DNA of 64,000 nt from Climacteris rufus. Taxonomy: Eukaryota; Chordata; Aves; Passeriformes; Climacteridae. This document shows, piece after piece, positions 11,671-24,831 of the stretch; within the stretch, counting starts at the first letter, position 1; every line of letters begins with the position of its first letter. The stretch is taken from positions 985,326-1,049,325 of the forward strand of contig VZRZ01007409.1 in the NCBI GenBank assembly GCA_013398175.1, written 5' to 3'. The notes beneath the pieces are model-generated. The model was not told the DNA's origin. It ran no database searches and saw nothing but the letters and a program-made list of their open reading frames with translations. Position numbers and translations under genes: made by a program.

Positions 11671-14010
11671 GTGTAGAGAAAATGTATTATATGTAAATAT
11701 TGATTTCCTAATGGAAATCCTTTTGTACCATTACAGAACAGAAGTTGATATTGCTTCACCTAGAGTTTGCCTAGTAAGAAAATAATATATAGCATGCATT
11801 TTCTTTTATGTTATTCCAGGCTTCCTTCACTACCTCCTCTACTTTCTCTCCCTGAGAGGAAAAAATAATGGGTGTGAGGAAACCACAAAGAACAAATGTA
11901 AAACCCGTATTTTATTCTAGAAAATGGGCAAAAGTGACTGTAAATAAAAGAACAATGTATATACTTAGATATACAGCAGTACTTATTCTCACAATGTGAT
12001 CTTCTTAAATTTATTATTTCTGCAAGAAAATATGACAGGAGGAAGCCAGCTAGAAATAGATAATAGACTGTCTTCAAAGAGGATCCTTTTATTCCTCATT
12101 CAGCAGTAGGTGATAAATGGTTGTAATGTCAGTGCTTACTATTTTCTTCTGGTTTTTCCTTTTTTTACCTTGCAGCATATCTCAAATCAGAGACTAATAA
12201 CCTCCCAAGATACCTTGACACAGCTTCTTTCCATCTGCAGTGCTTGAAGCTATCAAACACCCATCACAAACAGGAAATAGGGAAGGATGTAACTATTTTT
12301 TATTACAACAAGAGTTGTAATTTTATTTTTAGATTATTAAAGAGAAGATACTGTTATAATGATATTTTCGTCAGAAATATCTGTTTGTTTTGGACTCTTG
12401 CTTGCAAGAATATTTCCTTGCTTGCTCTGAAGCTGTTCTAGTGAACCTCAGAAGATGGGAATAGGCAAAGAGCCCAGGTAGGTCTTGACTGAAGATGAGC
12501 AGCCAAAGTGTTGTAGTGACCTATGTTTTGCTTTCAGAGATTCCAAGTGAACAACTCTCATCCTGAATTTTCACTTGACATTAGTAATTAACATGTCATT
12601 CTAGGGTTATCCTACCTTCTGGACAATTTTTAACCATGAGCGAAACCTCTTTGCAGTGAACAGAAAGAAGGCATTTACATGAAAGGCATGATTAAGGTTC
12701 ACTCAACTGTTCAAAGTCTGAGCTGTCTCTGATGATTCAGAGAGATAGGGAAAATATGCTGTTGAGAGTAAAACTGAGATTCATTGCGGAACTCAACTGC
12801 TATGTATCTGCAGGCAAATGTATTTGCATTTTTTTCCTCTCTTCCCTGTCTGTTAGATGGAAGCAGGTTTTTCTTGCTTTGTAGCATTTTTGCAAAGACA
12901 AAATCTGTGACTTTGAAGCTCATGATGTTTTATTCTGATGCTGCATTGTTTAGGGGCACAAATTCACCGAGGCAAAGTGTGTAGGAGATTCCTTTTCCCA
13001 GGATTAATTTTTAACAACAAATTCTATTAGAAAATTAAACAGGTGAATATTTCTATGTAAGTGAGCAGGGGACAAGCAAAGAAAGAATGAATGGTTATAT
13101 TTTGTTTCTCTGGGAATTGCTGAGTGATTGATTGAAATTTTACACAAAAGGAAGAGAATCATGAAATGTTACAGTAAATCTGAAATCATACGTTTGCAGA
13201 CTCCAGGCTTATTTTGTAGAAATATATGAGTCATTAGAAATCTATTTCTAGTTTTGGATTGGTAGGTGGCATTCTATTAAAAAGGACATTAAAAAAACTA
13301 ATCATGGCCATTCTTAAACCCAAAGCATTTTTTTTCTATATTTCCTAGCTAACAGCACCTCATATAAATCACAGGAACTTTCAGTTGAAAGAAGATCAGT
13401 TTCAATTGAAAAGGGTTTTTTTCCTGTAGTTTGAAACTACATTTTCAAAGAGAACCATGCAAAGGCATTCGCTTACTTATCACTGAACGGAAGTTCACTG
13501 AATAATAAAATATTGAAAAAAACCCACAAAATTTAGAAGAGTGGGGGTCAAATCATGTTTCCCATATTGCCTGAGTACTGTTTTTCCTTCTGTGGATTGC
13601 TCACCGTCATGGAAACCTGTAATTTTGTGCTGCAGGATGTTGAACACAGGTGGCTGCTGGCTTGTAGGCCAGGACCAGCATGTGATACGATATGATATGG
13701 CACCTGTTATTTTTGATCTCAGAATAAAAGACAAGGTTTTGTTCACTTGATGTCTGAAGTCCTATAGGGAGATAATCAGTATGAATTTACAGTTTAATTA
13801 TGTTCTCTTAAGCATATGTGATATTTTGAATGGAAATAAAGAAATTACTTCCACAAAGCTGATCTTCTACAAGAAATTTACTTTCTTCATATCAAGTGAT
13901 TTCCTCTCTAGAGAAATTGTAATGGCTTTCTTTCTTATGACAAAATTTACCTCTCTTATTTTCTAAAGAGATTTTTAAAAATTCTCTTTGAAAAGCTACA
14001 AGAAGTCTGT

Positions 14011-14182
14011 CAAAGATTCACAGAAATTTTGGGTTAGAAGGGACTTTAAAGACCATCTACTTCCAACCTCCTCCACTAGACCAGGTTACTGAAAGCCCAG
14101 TCTACCCTGGCCTTAAACTCTTCCAAGGATGGGGTATCCACAACTTCTCTGGGCAACCTATGCCAGTGTCTCACCACTTGCC
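14011..14182 (-). mobile_element. CR1 LINE, 5'-truncated 3' end
   Basis: On the plus strand it reads as the inverted CR1 3' end. It begins GATTCACAGAAATTTTGGG, derived from the terminal octamer-like ATTCTATG repeats, and then has TTAGAAGGGACTTTAAAGACC and TCCAACCTCCTCCACTAGACC. It continues through GGTATCCACAACTTCTCTGGG and GCCAGTGTCTCACCAC. These blocks are characteristic of chicken/passerine CR1 3' regions. No reverse-transcriptase frame remains; only about 170 bases were inserted or survive, which is typical of CR1 because reverse transcription usually stops early. The element is dead and moderately diverged. Confidence 0.93.
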
Positions 14183-15201
14183 ATGTAGCTGTTGATTATG
14201 GTAACCACTTGAATGAAAATTGGCCTATATGAAACACATAGTTGGAAATAAACCAATCATATCTCTTATAAAAGTAATCATTCCTCTTTAACTTCAACCA
14301 CAAGATTGCCAGTGAAGACAAACAAACCTTACCTTTTGAGGTGGGAATCTTAGCAAGGAAGGCCTCTGTAGTTTTCATGTTTTGTGGCATCTAGACTAGT
14401 GAATCGTAAACCTCAAAGGGTCCAGTGCTGCAACCATTTCTAAAGTTCTGTACACACAAGTTGAAGGGTAACTCTATCAATGCTTTATATATCAATAGCT
14501 ACAAACTTGTAAGTCAGGCCTGTTCTGTGCTACAATTTACCTTTTTAAATGTATGCAGTCTCTTAACTTTTTTTTTAATGGAAAAAGCTCTATATATACC
14601 AAGGATTTTAAAGTATATGTTTCAAAAATTATAGTGATAATGAGGAGATTTTTCTTTTTTTTTTTTTTTTAATTAGAAAGAAGAACTTCCTAAGATTATA
14701 TTCTTTGCTTCTTTTTCTCTTTGGCACCTTTACAAAGCCATTTGAGAACAGAAAATTTAATGGAACAGCAAGGAAATTTTGCTCTGGAGAAGCTTGAGCA
14801 CTTTTTTAATCAGTGAATAGCAACAAAGATGTCTGTGACTGTCTTTTCTACTGAAAGTATCAGCTTCTGTGTTTACTCTTGCTCCCAGGAACTGCAGCTT
14901 GGTGATGTGTGCTGCTCAGAAACAGACACATTCTGTTGTTTTTATTGATAGCACTGGAATACTTTTTCACTTCCATATGGCCAAAACACATCACAGATTG
15001 CCAGATCCTGCTGTGTGCACTAGGTTGTAGACCTAGCTCTGATATTGTTTTCCTCATGTCTAAAGTAACTCAAGCACATTCTCCACATGAATCACACTGT
15101 CCGTGTAGCTTCACTGAGTTGGAGTGTGACACAGTATATATATCAAATGCAATTTAGATGGTGTGTTTTGATATGTCATTGGCACAGGATCTAAGAACAA
15201 T
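14183..15201. other. Non-coding stretch between CR1 fragments
   Basis: AT-rich sequence with a run of 16 T at 14655-14670. No gene or further element is recognised. Confidence 0.55.
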
Positions 15202-15305
15202 AGAATTGCCATAACAGGACAGAAGCAATGGTCCATCCAGTCCAGCATCCTGCCTGAGGCAATGGCTGCATGCTTCAGAGGAAAGCATGAAGGCCTTGGC
15301 TTGCA
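15202..15305 (-). mobile_element. Old CR1/L3-like LINE 3' fragment
   Basis: The plus strand shows GAATTGCCATAACAGGACAG, then AATGGTCCATCCAGTCCAGC and ATCCTGCCTGAGGC, then GCTTCAGAGGAAAGCATGAA. This order matches the inverted 3' end of an old amniote CR1/L3-like LINE, whose pattern is GCCATACTGGGTCAGACCA, then ATGGTCCATCTAGCCCAGTA, then CCTGTCTCTGACAGTGGCC. It is more ancient than the typical avian CR1 pieces in this window. The subfamily assignment is from memory. Confidence 0.7.
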
Positions 15306-17024
15306 CACAGGATTTAACCATGGAAGAAAATTGCTTTTTGATTTTGTCTGTTGTTCAACTAATGCTACAAAGCATGAGCATTACTTCTCCATGTAATTGT
15401 TATCCTAGCCAGTGGAACTGTGTGCGATAATCTAATTTATAAATGTCTGATTCTTTTTTGAAATGTGTCATGCAATGCAGTGAGGGCTACTGTGAACATA
15501 TATGCAGCGTAGCTGAAATGAAGAGGTTTTTTTCCTATTTTTTTAATGGCAAAATATCTATCAGCAGGTGGTGCTGTTGCAGAGAGCTATGTTAGTTCAT
15601 ATCCAAAATATGGGCTATTAATTCTTCTAAGGATGGTTTATTGTTAGGTGTAATCAGTCCCTTTGGTTTAATGAAGGCAATACTAGAAGTGTTGACTCCC
15701 CTCCTTAATGATGACTAATTTATACATTTTTATTTCTTATTTTCAGCTGCTGTTCATGTTCAGCTCCCATGAGCTAGCAAGTGTTACTAGGCAAAAATGT
15801 GAAGTTACGGATGCCATGGGGTAATTATTTTCCTATCTCAAATTTGGTGAACTGAAATTTTTTGTTCAACAGGCAAACTAGATTATCTCGATATTCTGCT
15901 GCAACATAAAAATGAACAATAGAACTCTAAACACAAAGGATTATTCATCAACATGTGCTTTCTATGCCATTCCTGTTCTGGAGAAATTAAAATAATATAA
16001 TACCATTATCATAACTACAGTAGCGTTTAGGTTGGAGCAATTTTCATTTGCTTGTTCTGTTCCTCTATGAGAGGCTGACTCCTCATGCTGCTGTGTCCTC
16101 CTCCCTCTACAGTCAGCACAAGGAAATGTCTTCTCTTTCCTCCCCCAGCTCAGTAAATGATCGAAAATCACAAGTAGATTGATCTGAAATAAGTGCTTGA
16201 AGGACAAACGGCATTCCCTTCTGCTGATACCACCATGTAACAACTTTGTGGACTGGTGTGGGGCGGGTTAATACCTTCTGCAATCTCTTGAACTGCTGCT
16301 GAACAGCAGAACACATGTGAGAGTACCACGTCCTGGGTCTCACTATTTTATTTCAAGTAGAACATTTCCTTGGATAGTAATCTGGTGCAGTGGGAGAAAA
16401 ATCCAGCTATAGGGCCACAACATATTATAAATCCAAAGTATTTGCAATCAATCCTTTTTCGACACAAAGGAGTCATGGAGATGCTAAATAATTGTTCTGT
16501 ACCAAGTAGAAAGATTAGAAAGAACAAAAAATATTATTATTGTTATTTACTAACCAAAACTTACACCAGGAGTTATATAGACAAGGATTAACAAAATGGA
16601 GACATGTAAAAATTACTGTTAAAGTAACAGCCAATCTGCTTAAATTCATCCAAGTCACAATTGTGAAAATAATGATTATCAAATTCCCTATACTTTTAGA
16701 ATTCATTGTTTTCTAGATGATCTAGCATCTAGCAGCAACAATGCTTAAGTGAATAGAAGAATCAGAGTAATTAAGCTGTGTGATAAAACTTAGTTTGCAG
16801 AATAGACACAAAACCCACGAATTTCATAATCTGCAGTAATGGATGCCAGATTGAGTTTATTCATTTTTTTTCTGTCACTGTCTGAATTAAACTGAACATT
16901 GGCCAGGGAACATTTAATGTCTAGCACATCTTCACAAGTCACAGGCTCTCATCAAATGTTGGCTTCATGTCATATTTAACAGATAATTTAGCAGAATAGA
17001 ACTAGTGGGGGAGAAATGATTTGT

Positions 17025-17118
17025 AGATCTGGATTAGACAAATCTATGCTAGACATAACTTGCTAGATCTAAAGAGATCTTGTTGCATGGCAGATGCTAG
17101 ACAAGACTTGTTAGATCT
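17025..17118. repeat. AGATCT cluster with 25-bp direct repeat
   Basis: AGATCT occurs at 17025, 17065, 17075 and 17113. The 25 bases at 17046-17070 recur at 17094-17118 with three mismatches, 48 bases apart. This points to a small segmental duplication whose copies have since diverged. Confidence 0.7.
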
Positions 17119-17389
17119 ATTTAAACTGAGCACCCCACAAGAAAAAGATGTTTTGTTCCACAAGCACTGAATACTGGTCATTGATCTCTTGTTGCCTTGC
17201 AAATTCTGTTGCTCAATATCTACAGTGACTCTTTTACCATAAACAAAGTGTCAGTTGATTTTGACTTCTGGCAACATGGACAATACAGAAATGCAAACAT
17301 CCTTTCCTTTCTATTATACAAAAAGCTTTTGGTTTGTCCTACTTTAGACATGCAGTCCTCTCATTCAGTCTTAAAAAATGGGCAGATTC

Positions 17390-17425
17390 TCATCTGCACT
17401 TCAGATCACACTGGTGTAAATCATG
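17390..17425. repeat. Possible ancient amniote repeat fragment
   Basis: GGCAGATTCTCATCTGCACT is followed by CACTGGTGTAAATCATGG. This resembles the inverted form of the same old repeat suggested at 7.2 kb, with the pattern GCAGATTCTCATCT...ACTGGTGTAAATC. It is short and diverged. Confidence 0.35.
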
Positions 17426-18254
17426 GCATGTGCATTTATTCCTCTAAGGATCATTTAACTATCTTAATAAAAAGTAAGTCTTATTAAATTATTGCTATAT
17501 TCTTTATATCTGTAATATCTTTCATTTTATTTCTCCTTTCCCTTCACTCCTCTCCACAAACTGCACAAAGTGAGGTGTGTGCTTCCTTCAATCCTTTGTA
17601 CATACATGCATCCCACAAAAATCATACTGAGTTTCACTTATAGCCATTTTTTTTGGCACAGTATAAATTTCATAGAAAGATGAACCTTGGGAGAAAATGG
17701 ACTCTTTCTAATCCTTTTTCTATGAACACTTTTGTTCCTCTAGCAAATATTGAAGATCTTAATAATTTCAGAGGTAGAGTCCCTACAATCTGATGATGAA
17801 TTTTATTGGGTCTCTAAATTGAACTGTGGATAGATATGTTATGACACTGGAATATTTGTTAAAGACCATTAGAGAAGGCTTAACATTTCATTTTATACTA
17901 TGATATTAGGTGAAGAGCAGTTCAGAAGACTGCAATATAATTTTTTAAAATAATATTCCTCCTAATATCTGAGATTTTTTTAATATATATTTGCAGAAAA
18001 TGCATAAGTTTATGTGGACATGTATGATGCTTTCAAAGAAATAAATATGATCGTTTTTTAATTTCATTCTCATGAAGGGTTATCACTGCTCTGAATTACA
18101 GTTTGGTTTAAACTACAGTCTTCTGATATTTACAGAGGTGCAGATAATAGACTGTTATTCCCCAGGATATCCCTCTGATTAAATTGTACATGTATTATTT
18201 TTCTTTTATTAGCTTATACAGTGTGACATTAGTTTTGTGTCAAAAATCTTTCTA

Positions 18255-18288
18255 CATCTGAAGCTACCTGGTCCCCTGGCTTCAGATG
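18255..18288. repeat. Perfect 10-bp inverted repeat (hairpin)
   Basis: CATCTGAAGC at 18255-18264 and GCTTCAGATG at 18279-18288 are exact reverse complements around a 14-base loop. The stem is too short for a typical microRNA precursor. It may be a small remnant of a repeat or chance. Confidence 0.6.
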
Positions 18289-21200
18289 ATTTTGATAGTC
18301 CCATGCTTATGATGTAAAAAATAATGTAATCATCAGATGTTTATTAAAATTTTACTTCTGACCCCATCACCTTAAACCACGTGGAATATCTGTTTTCAAA
18401 GGCAAGCTTTCAGACCTGGAATTTTTGTTGCCATTTTGTGGTATCAAATTTGAATTATGGCTTAACATTGAGCGTTTAATGTGATATTTATGGAAGGATC
18501 AAGCCTTCACATTAGTGTTACAGTGACTGAGTTCAGCTTTTAACAGCTCTCAGACAGTGAAATCTGGCTTTTTTTGGTGTGTTGTTGGCTAAAGGAGTTT
18601 GCAGTGAAGTTCATCTAATCTTTGCAGATGCTCTGAAGTTGCCACCATTCAAGTGCCATTGGACACTGCACTTTCCCTCTTAGCAGAAATTCTGAAGTTG
18701 ACCCTCACCACTGACTTGCTCAACAGACAAGGTATTTTATTACCAAAATTGATTTAAATATATGTTAGCAGTCATTGTCCATCTCTTTCATCTCCTTCAT
18801 TCTTCCTGCAATATTCAGAAGACAAAAATTCTGACTACTGCTCAAATTGAGATTGCATTTTACCAAACCACCTTCCTCATCATCCCTTCTCCTTCTGGTC
18901 AGAAGAGTCTGAAATCACGACTAGTTTTCAAGAAAAAAAAATAAATTGTGATTAGCATGCGACAGTGCCATATGAGACTCAGTTTTCAATGATCAAACTC
19001 TCTCCTTAATATTCACTGTTGATAATCTAGAATCACAATAATCTATGGTGATTTCTTTATTTCTGGTGTGGCCCCATTCTTCCATATAATGTTTTAAAAC
19101 ATGGCAAGGAAAATTCTGGGTTCTAGGGGTCAAGAAATAAATATTTGTATTAATTTATCCTATTAGTTTTCACAATCACGTTTTTCTCCCACCCAACAGA
19201 TTTATTTCATAAACAGGCCCTACTGCACCACAAACCCTCCCCATCTTTGACTGGTAAGTGTCTGAATTTTTTACTCTCATAAAAGATCTTTTGTTGGTTT
19301 AAGGAAATAGTTTCAGATTCCTGTCATATTAAAAAAAAATATTTTTCCTAATTTTAAATGAAAAGTTTGCCACATATGAAACAAGCTCCTCATTTCTCTT
19401 CTTTGGTATTGTCCTTTATTGGATTCACCTACACTTGCACATGCCATCACATAGCTGTTCTCACCCTTAATTTTCTACATTAATGAAAAGTTACTTTAAT
19501 CTTCAAGTTTAAATCAAAATTATTTTAGTATAAATTGTATGCACAGAATTCTTTGATCCTCCATGACATCTTTTCATGGAGTATTAACATAACAAAGAAG
19601 AATAAAAGCAGCTGGAAGAGAGTGGTTCAGAATTCCTTTGCTGGAGAATTTGAAATGAGGCAGCTGTAGATCCTAAAGATATGAGTGTGTCATTTCCTTC
19701 TGCAGCTACTAAAATGACTTTTGATAAGAAGAGAAAAGAAAGGACCAGAGCATCAGTCTTTCCAAAGATGGACAGCAGGCAGGTTCCATATTTTGTAGTT
19801 CTGTAATGATATTTTATATTTGCTACCGTCTTACTCTTGATTACTGTAAAGCATGTAGTGATAAATTTTATATTTCTAAGAGGTCTACAGGAGAAAAATA
19901 TATCATGTTTGTCTCAGGAGTTGTGTTCAGAGTTGCTGAATTAGCATTAAAAATGCTAATACAACCTCCTCAGTTGAGGCACCTTAGTGGCAGAGCTATG
20001 ATGAATAAGGAATCAATAAACAAGCTTGATTTGGTTTCAGACCTTTAGTACAATATTTAGAAGACCTTTAGGACAATGTTTTTGCTTCAAGTGTGAGGCT
20101 TTTTTTCATTTTTATTTGTGGGGTGTATCTCAGGTAAGTTTTATGAAAATTACATCCACAACCAAAATGTGATTTTCCTGTCATTTTGTATTGTATTGAA
20201 CACATTGTAAAATGCCTCTGTACTGCACAAGGTCCCAGTTTTATAATCAAGTGACCTTCAGGGGACCAATATACAAACAACAGATTTGTTGCAAGACAGG
20301 TGTTTAAGATAGCCAAGGAATATTATCCTTGAGCAATGGTTATCATAGCAGAATGATAAACTGTATATTTTTATTGGCTTATTATGCATATAGAGCTGTG
20401 ATTACACTTTGGTGTATAGCAAGTCCTATAAATATGCTAAAATGAATATGCTATTTAAATGACTAAATACATTTTTTGCAATTGCAAGCTAACCTATTAC
20501 TAGATACAGTTTATAAATACACTGAGTATGTGAGCTTGGATTTAAGGGGAAAGTCATAATGAAGAGTTCAATAGAACATTGTGATTTCCTAATTTCAGAT
20601 GCCTAGTCTTTGCTGCCCATTTCATATTTTACTGACCCATTTTGTATAATGAGTCAACTTTAGGGTCATCTGAAGGTTAAACCTTACATTTCTAATATTA
20701 TAACAAGTAAAAAACTTTGTAATACATTCTTCTGTCTCCTGTAACTCTGAATTGAAGCTTGACACACCATGCTAAAGTGTAGGCTTTGTAAGTCATCAGT
20801 CAGAGGTAAAGTAAGTAAAGCTTCATTAAATGCTTCTGATGAATTTTGTATGTTCCAGAAATTCAGGAATACAACCAAGTCATTGCTGTACATCCAGGCA
20901 AGCTACTTTCAAAACAGAGTTTTCTAGGCAGTAAGTGGAATGAAAATAACACAATTTCTTCACTTGAAATAGAGTATTCACAAGGGAAGGGGGAAAGGAC
21001 TGTTCTATGGCTCCAGCACAAGCAAGAACCTCTTTGTAAGCAGAATTTCCTATTCCTCTGTAAAATACCTTGTGGGCATGCAGTTAGTTTAAACACCTCA
21101 GTATCTTATTTGAGAACATCTGAGGGGGACAGATGATGATAAGAAAGTAAGTAGGAATATGGCAGAGAGTTGGCAGGGAAATAGCGTAGTTTTGATGAAC

Positions 21201-24200
21201 TCTGGCATTTCTGACAGTATAGAATTCTTGTGCCTGGTGTCAGCCCTTCGCTTTCTGCCATTCATAAGCACTGCTGGGTGCATAGTGCAGATAATTTTAC
21301 TTCTGTGCAGAAGGGAGAATATTAAATGAATGTAAGGAAAACATGCTCTGTGGAAGAGAGATTTCATGCTTTTTTCCAATTAAGCTACTGAGTAAAACTT
21401 GTATAGAAATGGCCAAATTTAATATTTTATGAATTGAGTTCCAAGCTGTATAAAATAGGATCTCTAGTAGCTTGGACTTACAGGAACTTCATCATCCTAG
21501 AACTCTGGGTTCTACACAACATATCCTGCTATGTTAATGTAAATTGAAACCAGTGGTATTTTAATTTAATGTGACAGATTGCAACCTATGATGGTTAAGG
21601 AATGGACAAACTGCCATTTGTGATGCTTCTATGAGGGGATGGAAACCTCTGGTCTAAGTGCAGAATGGACAGGTGAAGACAAATGCTGTCATTACCCATC
21701 ACAAGGAAATCCAAGAAGGACCATCAGCTTGAACCTCTATAGGGTGTGGAAAAAAGTATACTTGACCCAGGCTACAGTGAATTTCTTAGAATTTTGTTGA
21801 ACCCAGCATTTTATGAGAAAAGGAAAGCACATCACATGATGCCCCTTGTACTATTTTTCATTTTCTTTCACAGGCCATTAACTTAAGGTTTCAATCATGT
21901 GAGATTTCATATCAAGACTCTTTGTAAGAAAATACAAAAGAGATCACAAAGTGTAGAGTGTTACAGAGAGAGTTACCACTCCTACAAAGCACAATTTAAA
22001 GTTCAAAGCATCTTTTCTGCAGCTTTCAGGGCTCAAGCAGAAAGAAAACCAGTGTCAGGTGGTTTTAATTTGTGATTAGCTGAGGGACCTGAGACCCGCC
22101 ATAAGGATAATTTAAATTAGTAGAGGTGACCACGTTTCCTTCTCCAGTAAAGCTTTCCTGCCTGATTCACAATATATTTTTATCTTTCCTCTTCATAATA
22201 GGAAACAGTGTTTCAGAGATTCACAAACTGAATCATTGCAGATAAGGAGTAAATACTTATTCGTACTTAACATTTATACAACACTTCTCATCCACAATAC
22301 CAAAATATTTTATGTTAGATGAGCATTACTACTCTGATGCTGTGAAATAAAACAAAATACTGATTTCTTCACAATAATAACAGAAGTAAATTATGGTCAT
22401 CTGAATTCCCATCCAATCTATATACACTGAAGGCTTCAGCTATTTCTACATGCCATTAATAATTTTTATTGCATCATGAAATCCACCAGAGGTCTGTGTC
22501 CCAGCTTTCTGGCTTCTCTAGAACGCATAAGAAGATACTCTCCAAAGATCACTAACTGATCAAAAGCAAATACTTTGCTTCTGTAGTAGTTCTTAGTTTT
22601 GATTAGGCTTACAGCAATAACTTTAATATAGTTTTTGTGAAACACAGTACCATTTACCAAGTTGTGAAGGAAAAAATAAATTAAATTTCTGTGAACATGA
22701 TGCACAATGAAATCACGTGTATAGCAACACATTAGAAAACGTATTTTGCCAGAGATTCCTGTGTAAAAACGAACTTGATTGGATCAGATGGAATCACTTT
22801 CCAAAATAGTCTGCTTCCTCTATTGGAATCAAACTGGAACAATATTGTTTAAGCCTTTAAAATATTTTAGAATACACTCTGGTAAAAAGGCAGAGATGCA
22901 TAGATGACGAGCTCAGAAAACATGCTTAATATCAGAGGCAATATCTGTAAAGCTCTCAATCTGACTTTAAATTATCTGACAACCTTTTAAAACTGAAATT
23001 GCCAAGTTCATATTGGCAAATCCTGCTGAAAGGAGCAAGTTGTCATTCCATACTGAGCAGCTTAAAAGGCATATTAAAATAAATTTTATACATAGATATA
23101 AACTTTATATAGGGACAAAGCTAAAGTGATCAATATTTGATATGTTGACAAAAAATCAGAAACGAAAGAAGATTTTTAAAGGTGAAAATATCTTTATAGG
23201 GAGAATTAAATCACTAATTTGATATTTATGGTCTTGCTAATAGTCATAAACATCTAGGTTCCATTGTTCTCAAGTACTGAGAAATGCATAATGTATTTTG
23301 TATTTTATGTATTTTTTTTCTTTCTTCTGATAAAGGGCAATGACTTTTTTAATTTCAGCCTTTCTTGTATTAACTCTTCATATCCAAACCACACGAAGCA
23401 CTAACTATTCATAATAAAGCAAAAATGTAGCAAAATAACACATTCAGAAGCGACTAATCATCAGGACCTTCATTTAACCAGACTCAAGGGTCAGATTCAT
23501 TTTTGATGTCACTGGATATGTTATCCTCACATTTATGCTGCTGCCATTCCTTTTTCTAAAGAATAGACAGTCTGAAATATAAAATTTTATAATGTGACAC
23601 TCATAAAATAAACAGCAACCAAGTTACTACATATTAAATAATTAACATCTGGAATAAAGAAACCTAAATACACACAAATAAACAAATGGAAAAAGGAAGC
23701 GTGAGAATGTAAAATGGGTTACACAAGCTAATATAATGTATAAATTGCATTTTAACTGGGACAGGGAACGAAACTCTTAGGAAGGCATAGGAAGGCATTA
23801 CTCCTGGAAACATGTAATGACCTTTCAAGAAATAAGTGAACAAAAGCTGAAACAGGGCATCCCTATGCCCTAACAGGAAGGTTTGCCAAAAGCCAACCAC
23901 GCTTTCCATCTGTCCTTCCAGCCTGCCTGCATTTTGGCTTTTGAAATTTCCCTCACTATTCCTTCTGCTTTCCCCTTTTTGTTTGCTTCCTCACCTGTTT
24001 CTTTATGGTATGTCACAATGTTGAGCTATAAGACTCTAAAAGTACAGTCACTTCTTTGCTCACAGCTAAACCTAAATATAAAGTGTGTTAAAAAGAAACA
24101 AGGTGGGGGGAAAATACTGCTTAGGACTCTGCTTTCTTCAGGTCTTAGAGGACTTTCTCTAGTAAAGGCAAAACATGAAACATGGAAAAGATTAATGCCT

Positions 24201-24466
24201 ACAATGTCTCCAAAATAACCCCGTGTTTTGAGATGTTGTTAACAAGGTGGCAGGTTGTACATCCCATGATTTTTTCTTAGAACTGAGTTGGTCTTTTTTG
24301 ACAATATTTGTCCAAACTGGCATAAATTTGAAGCCCTATTATAGCAAGCCTTGAGTTGCTCTGGGCAAAGTTCTTCTATTCATGCAGGTGCCTTGCAGTG
24401 TGTTCAGAACAATAACCAGCCTGAGCAGGTACTCATAAACAAGGACCTGTGTGCTGAGAAAAAACA

Positions 24467-24675
24467 GGAGAGGAGAGGAGAGGAGAGGAGAGGAGAGNNN
24501 NNNNNNNNNNNNNNNNNNNNNNNNNNNNNNNNNNNNNNNNNNNNNNNNNNNNNNNNNNNNNNNNNNNNNNNNNNNNNNNNNNNNNNNNNNNNNNNNNNNN
24601 NNNNNNNNNNNNNNNNNNNNNNNNNNNNNNNNNNNNNNAGGAGTGGAGAGGAGAGGAGAGGAGAGGAGAGGAGAG
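24467..24675 (+). repeat. (AGGAG)n satellite with internal assembly gap
   Basis: Perfect GGAGA/AGGAG units occupy 24467-24497 and 24639-24675 on either side of 141 N (24498-24638). One unit on the right carries a G-to-T change (GGAGTGGAG). The gap clearly falls inside the repeat, so its true length is unknown. Purine-only strands of this type can form triplexes and are difficult to sequence. Frames crossing it are artefacts of the repeat and the gap. Confidence 0.95.
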
Positions 24676-24831
24676 CTCTGTATTTTAGTTTTCTATCCCA
24701 GTTTTGTCAAAAAATCACTGCAGTCCCATCTCAAAAACATGCTGTGGATCCTGGACTTTCCACCATATGAATAACTACTCCTATCTGCTCACAGCTGTGT
24801 CTCACAGAGATAAACTTTTAAGCCTGAAAGG

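Larger units (their letters stand above)
7261..14010. other. Unique AT-rich non-coding stretch
   Basis: No gene is recognised. Short items inside are a G/A-rich tract at 8819-8882, a small nested duplication at 9572-9647 and an AC/AT microsatellite at 11553-11670. All open frames are at most 106 codons, and the longest owes its length to the microsatellite. Part of 9050-9300 has TTAAT and TAATT motifs of the kind seen in conserved non-coding elements, but this was not testable. Confidence 0.55.
15306..24465. other. Unique AT-rich non-coding stretch
   Basis: No gene is recognised. It holds a local cluster of AGATCT motifs with a 25-bp direct repeat (17025-17118), a possible ancient repeat fragment (17390-17425), a small hairpin (18255-18288), and acceptor-like pyrimidine tracts near 16100-16150 that lead to no recognisable exon. 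Open frames are at most 111 codons. Confidence 0.55.

Noticed and set aside
11439..11785. Frames of 106 codons (minus) and 73 codons (plus)
   Set aside because: Both are open because the AC/AT microsatellite has few stops. The composition is a repeated Tyr/His/Ile/Cys pattern.
16095..16150. Splice-acceptor-like tracts (CTCCCTCTACAG and TTTCCTCCCCCAG)
   Set aside because: No open, recognisable exon with a donor follows. Pyrimidine tracts ending in AG are common by chance.
24351..24774. Two frames of 139 and 107 codons
   Set aside because: They run through the 141-base gap and the stop-free AGGAG repeat, so their length is an artefact.
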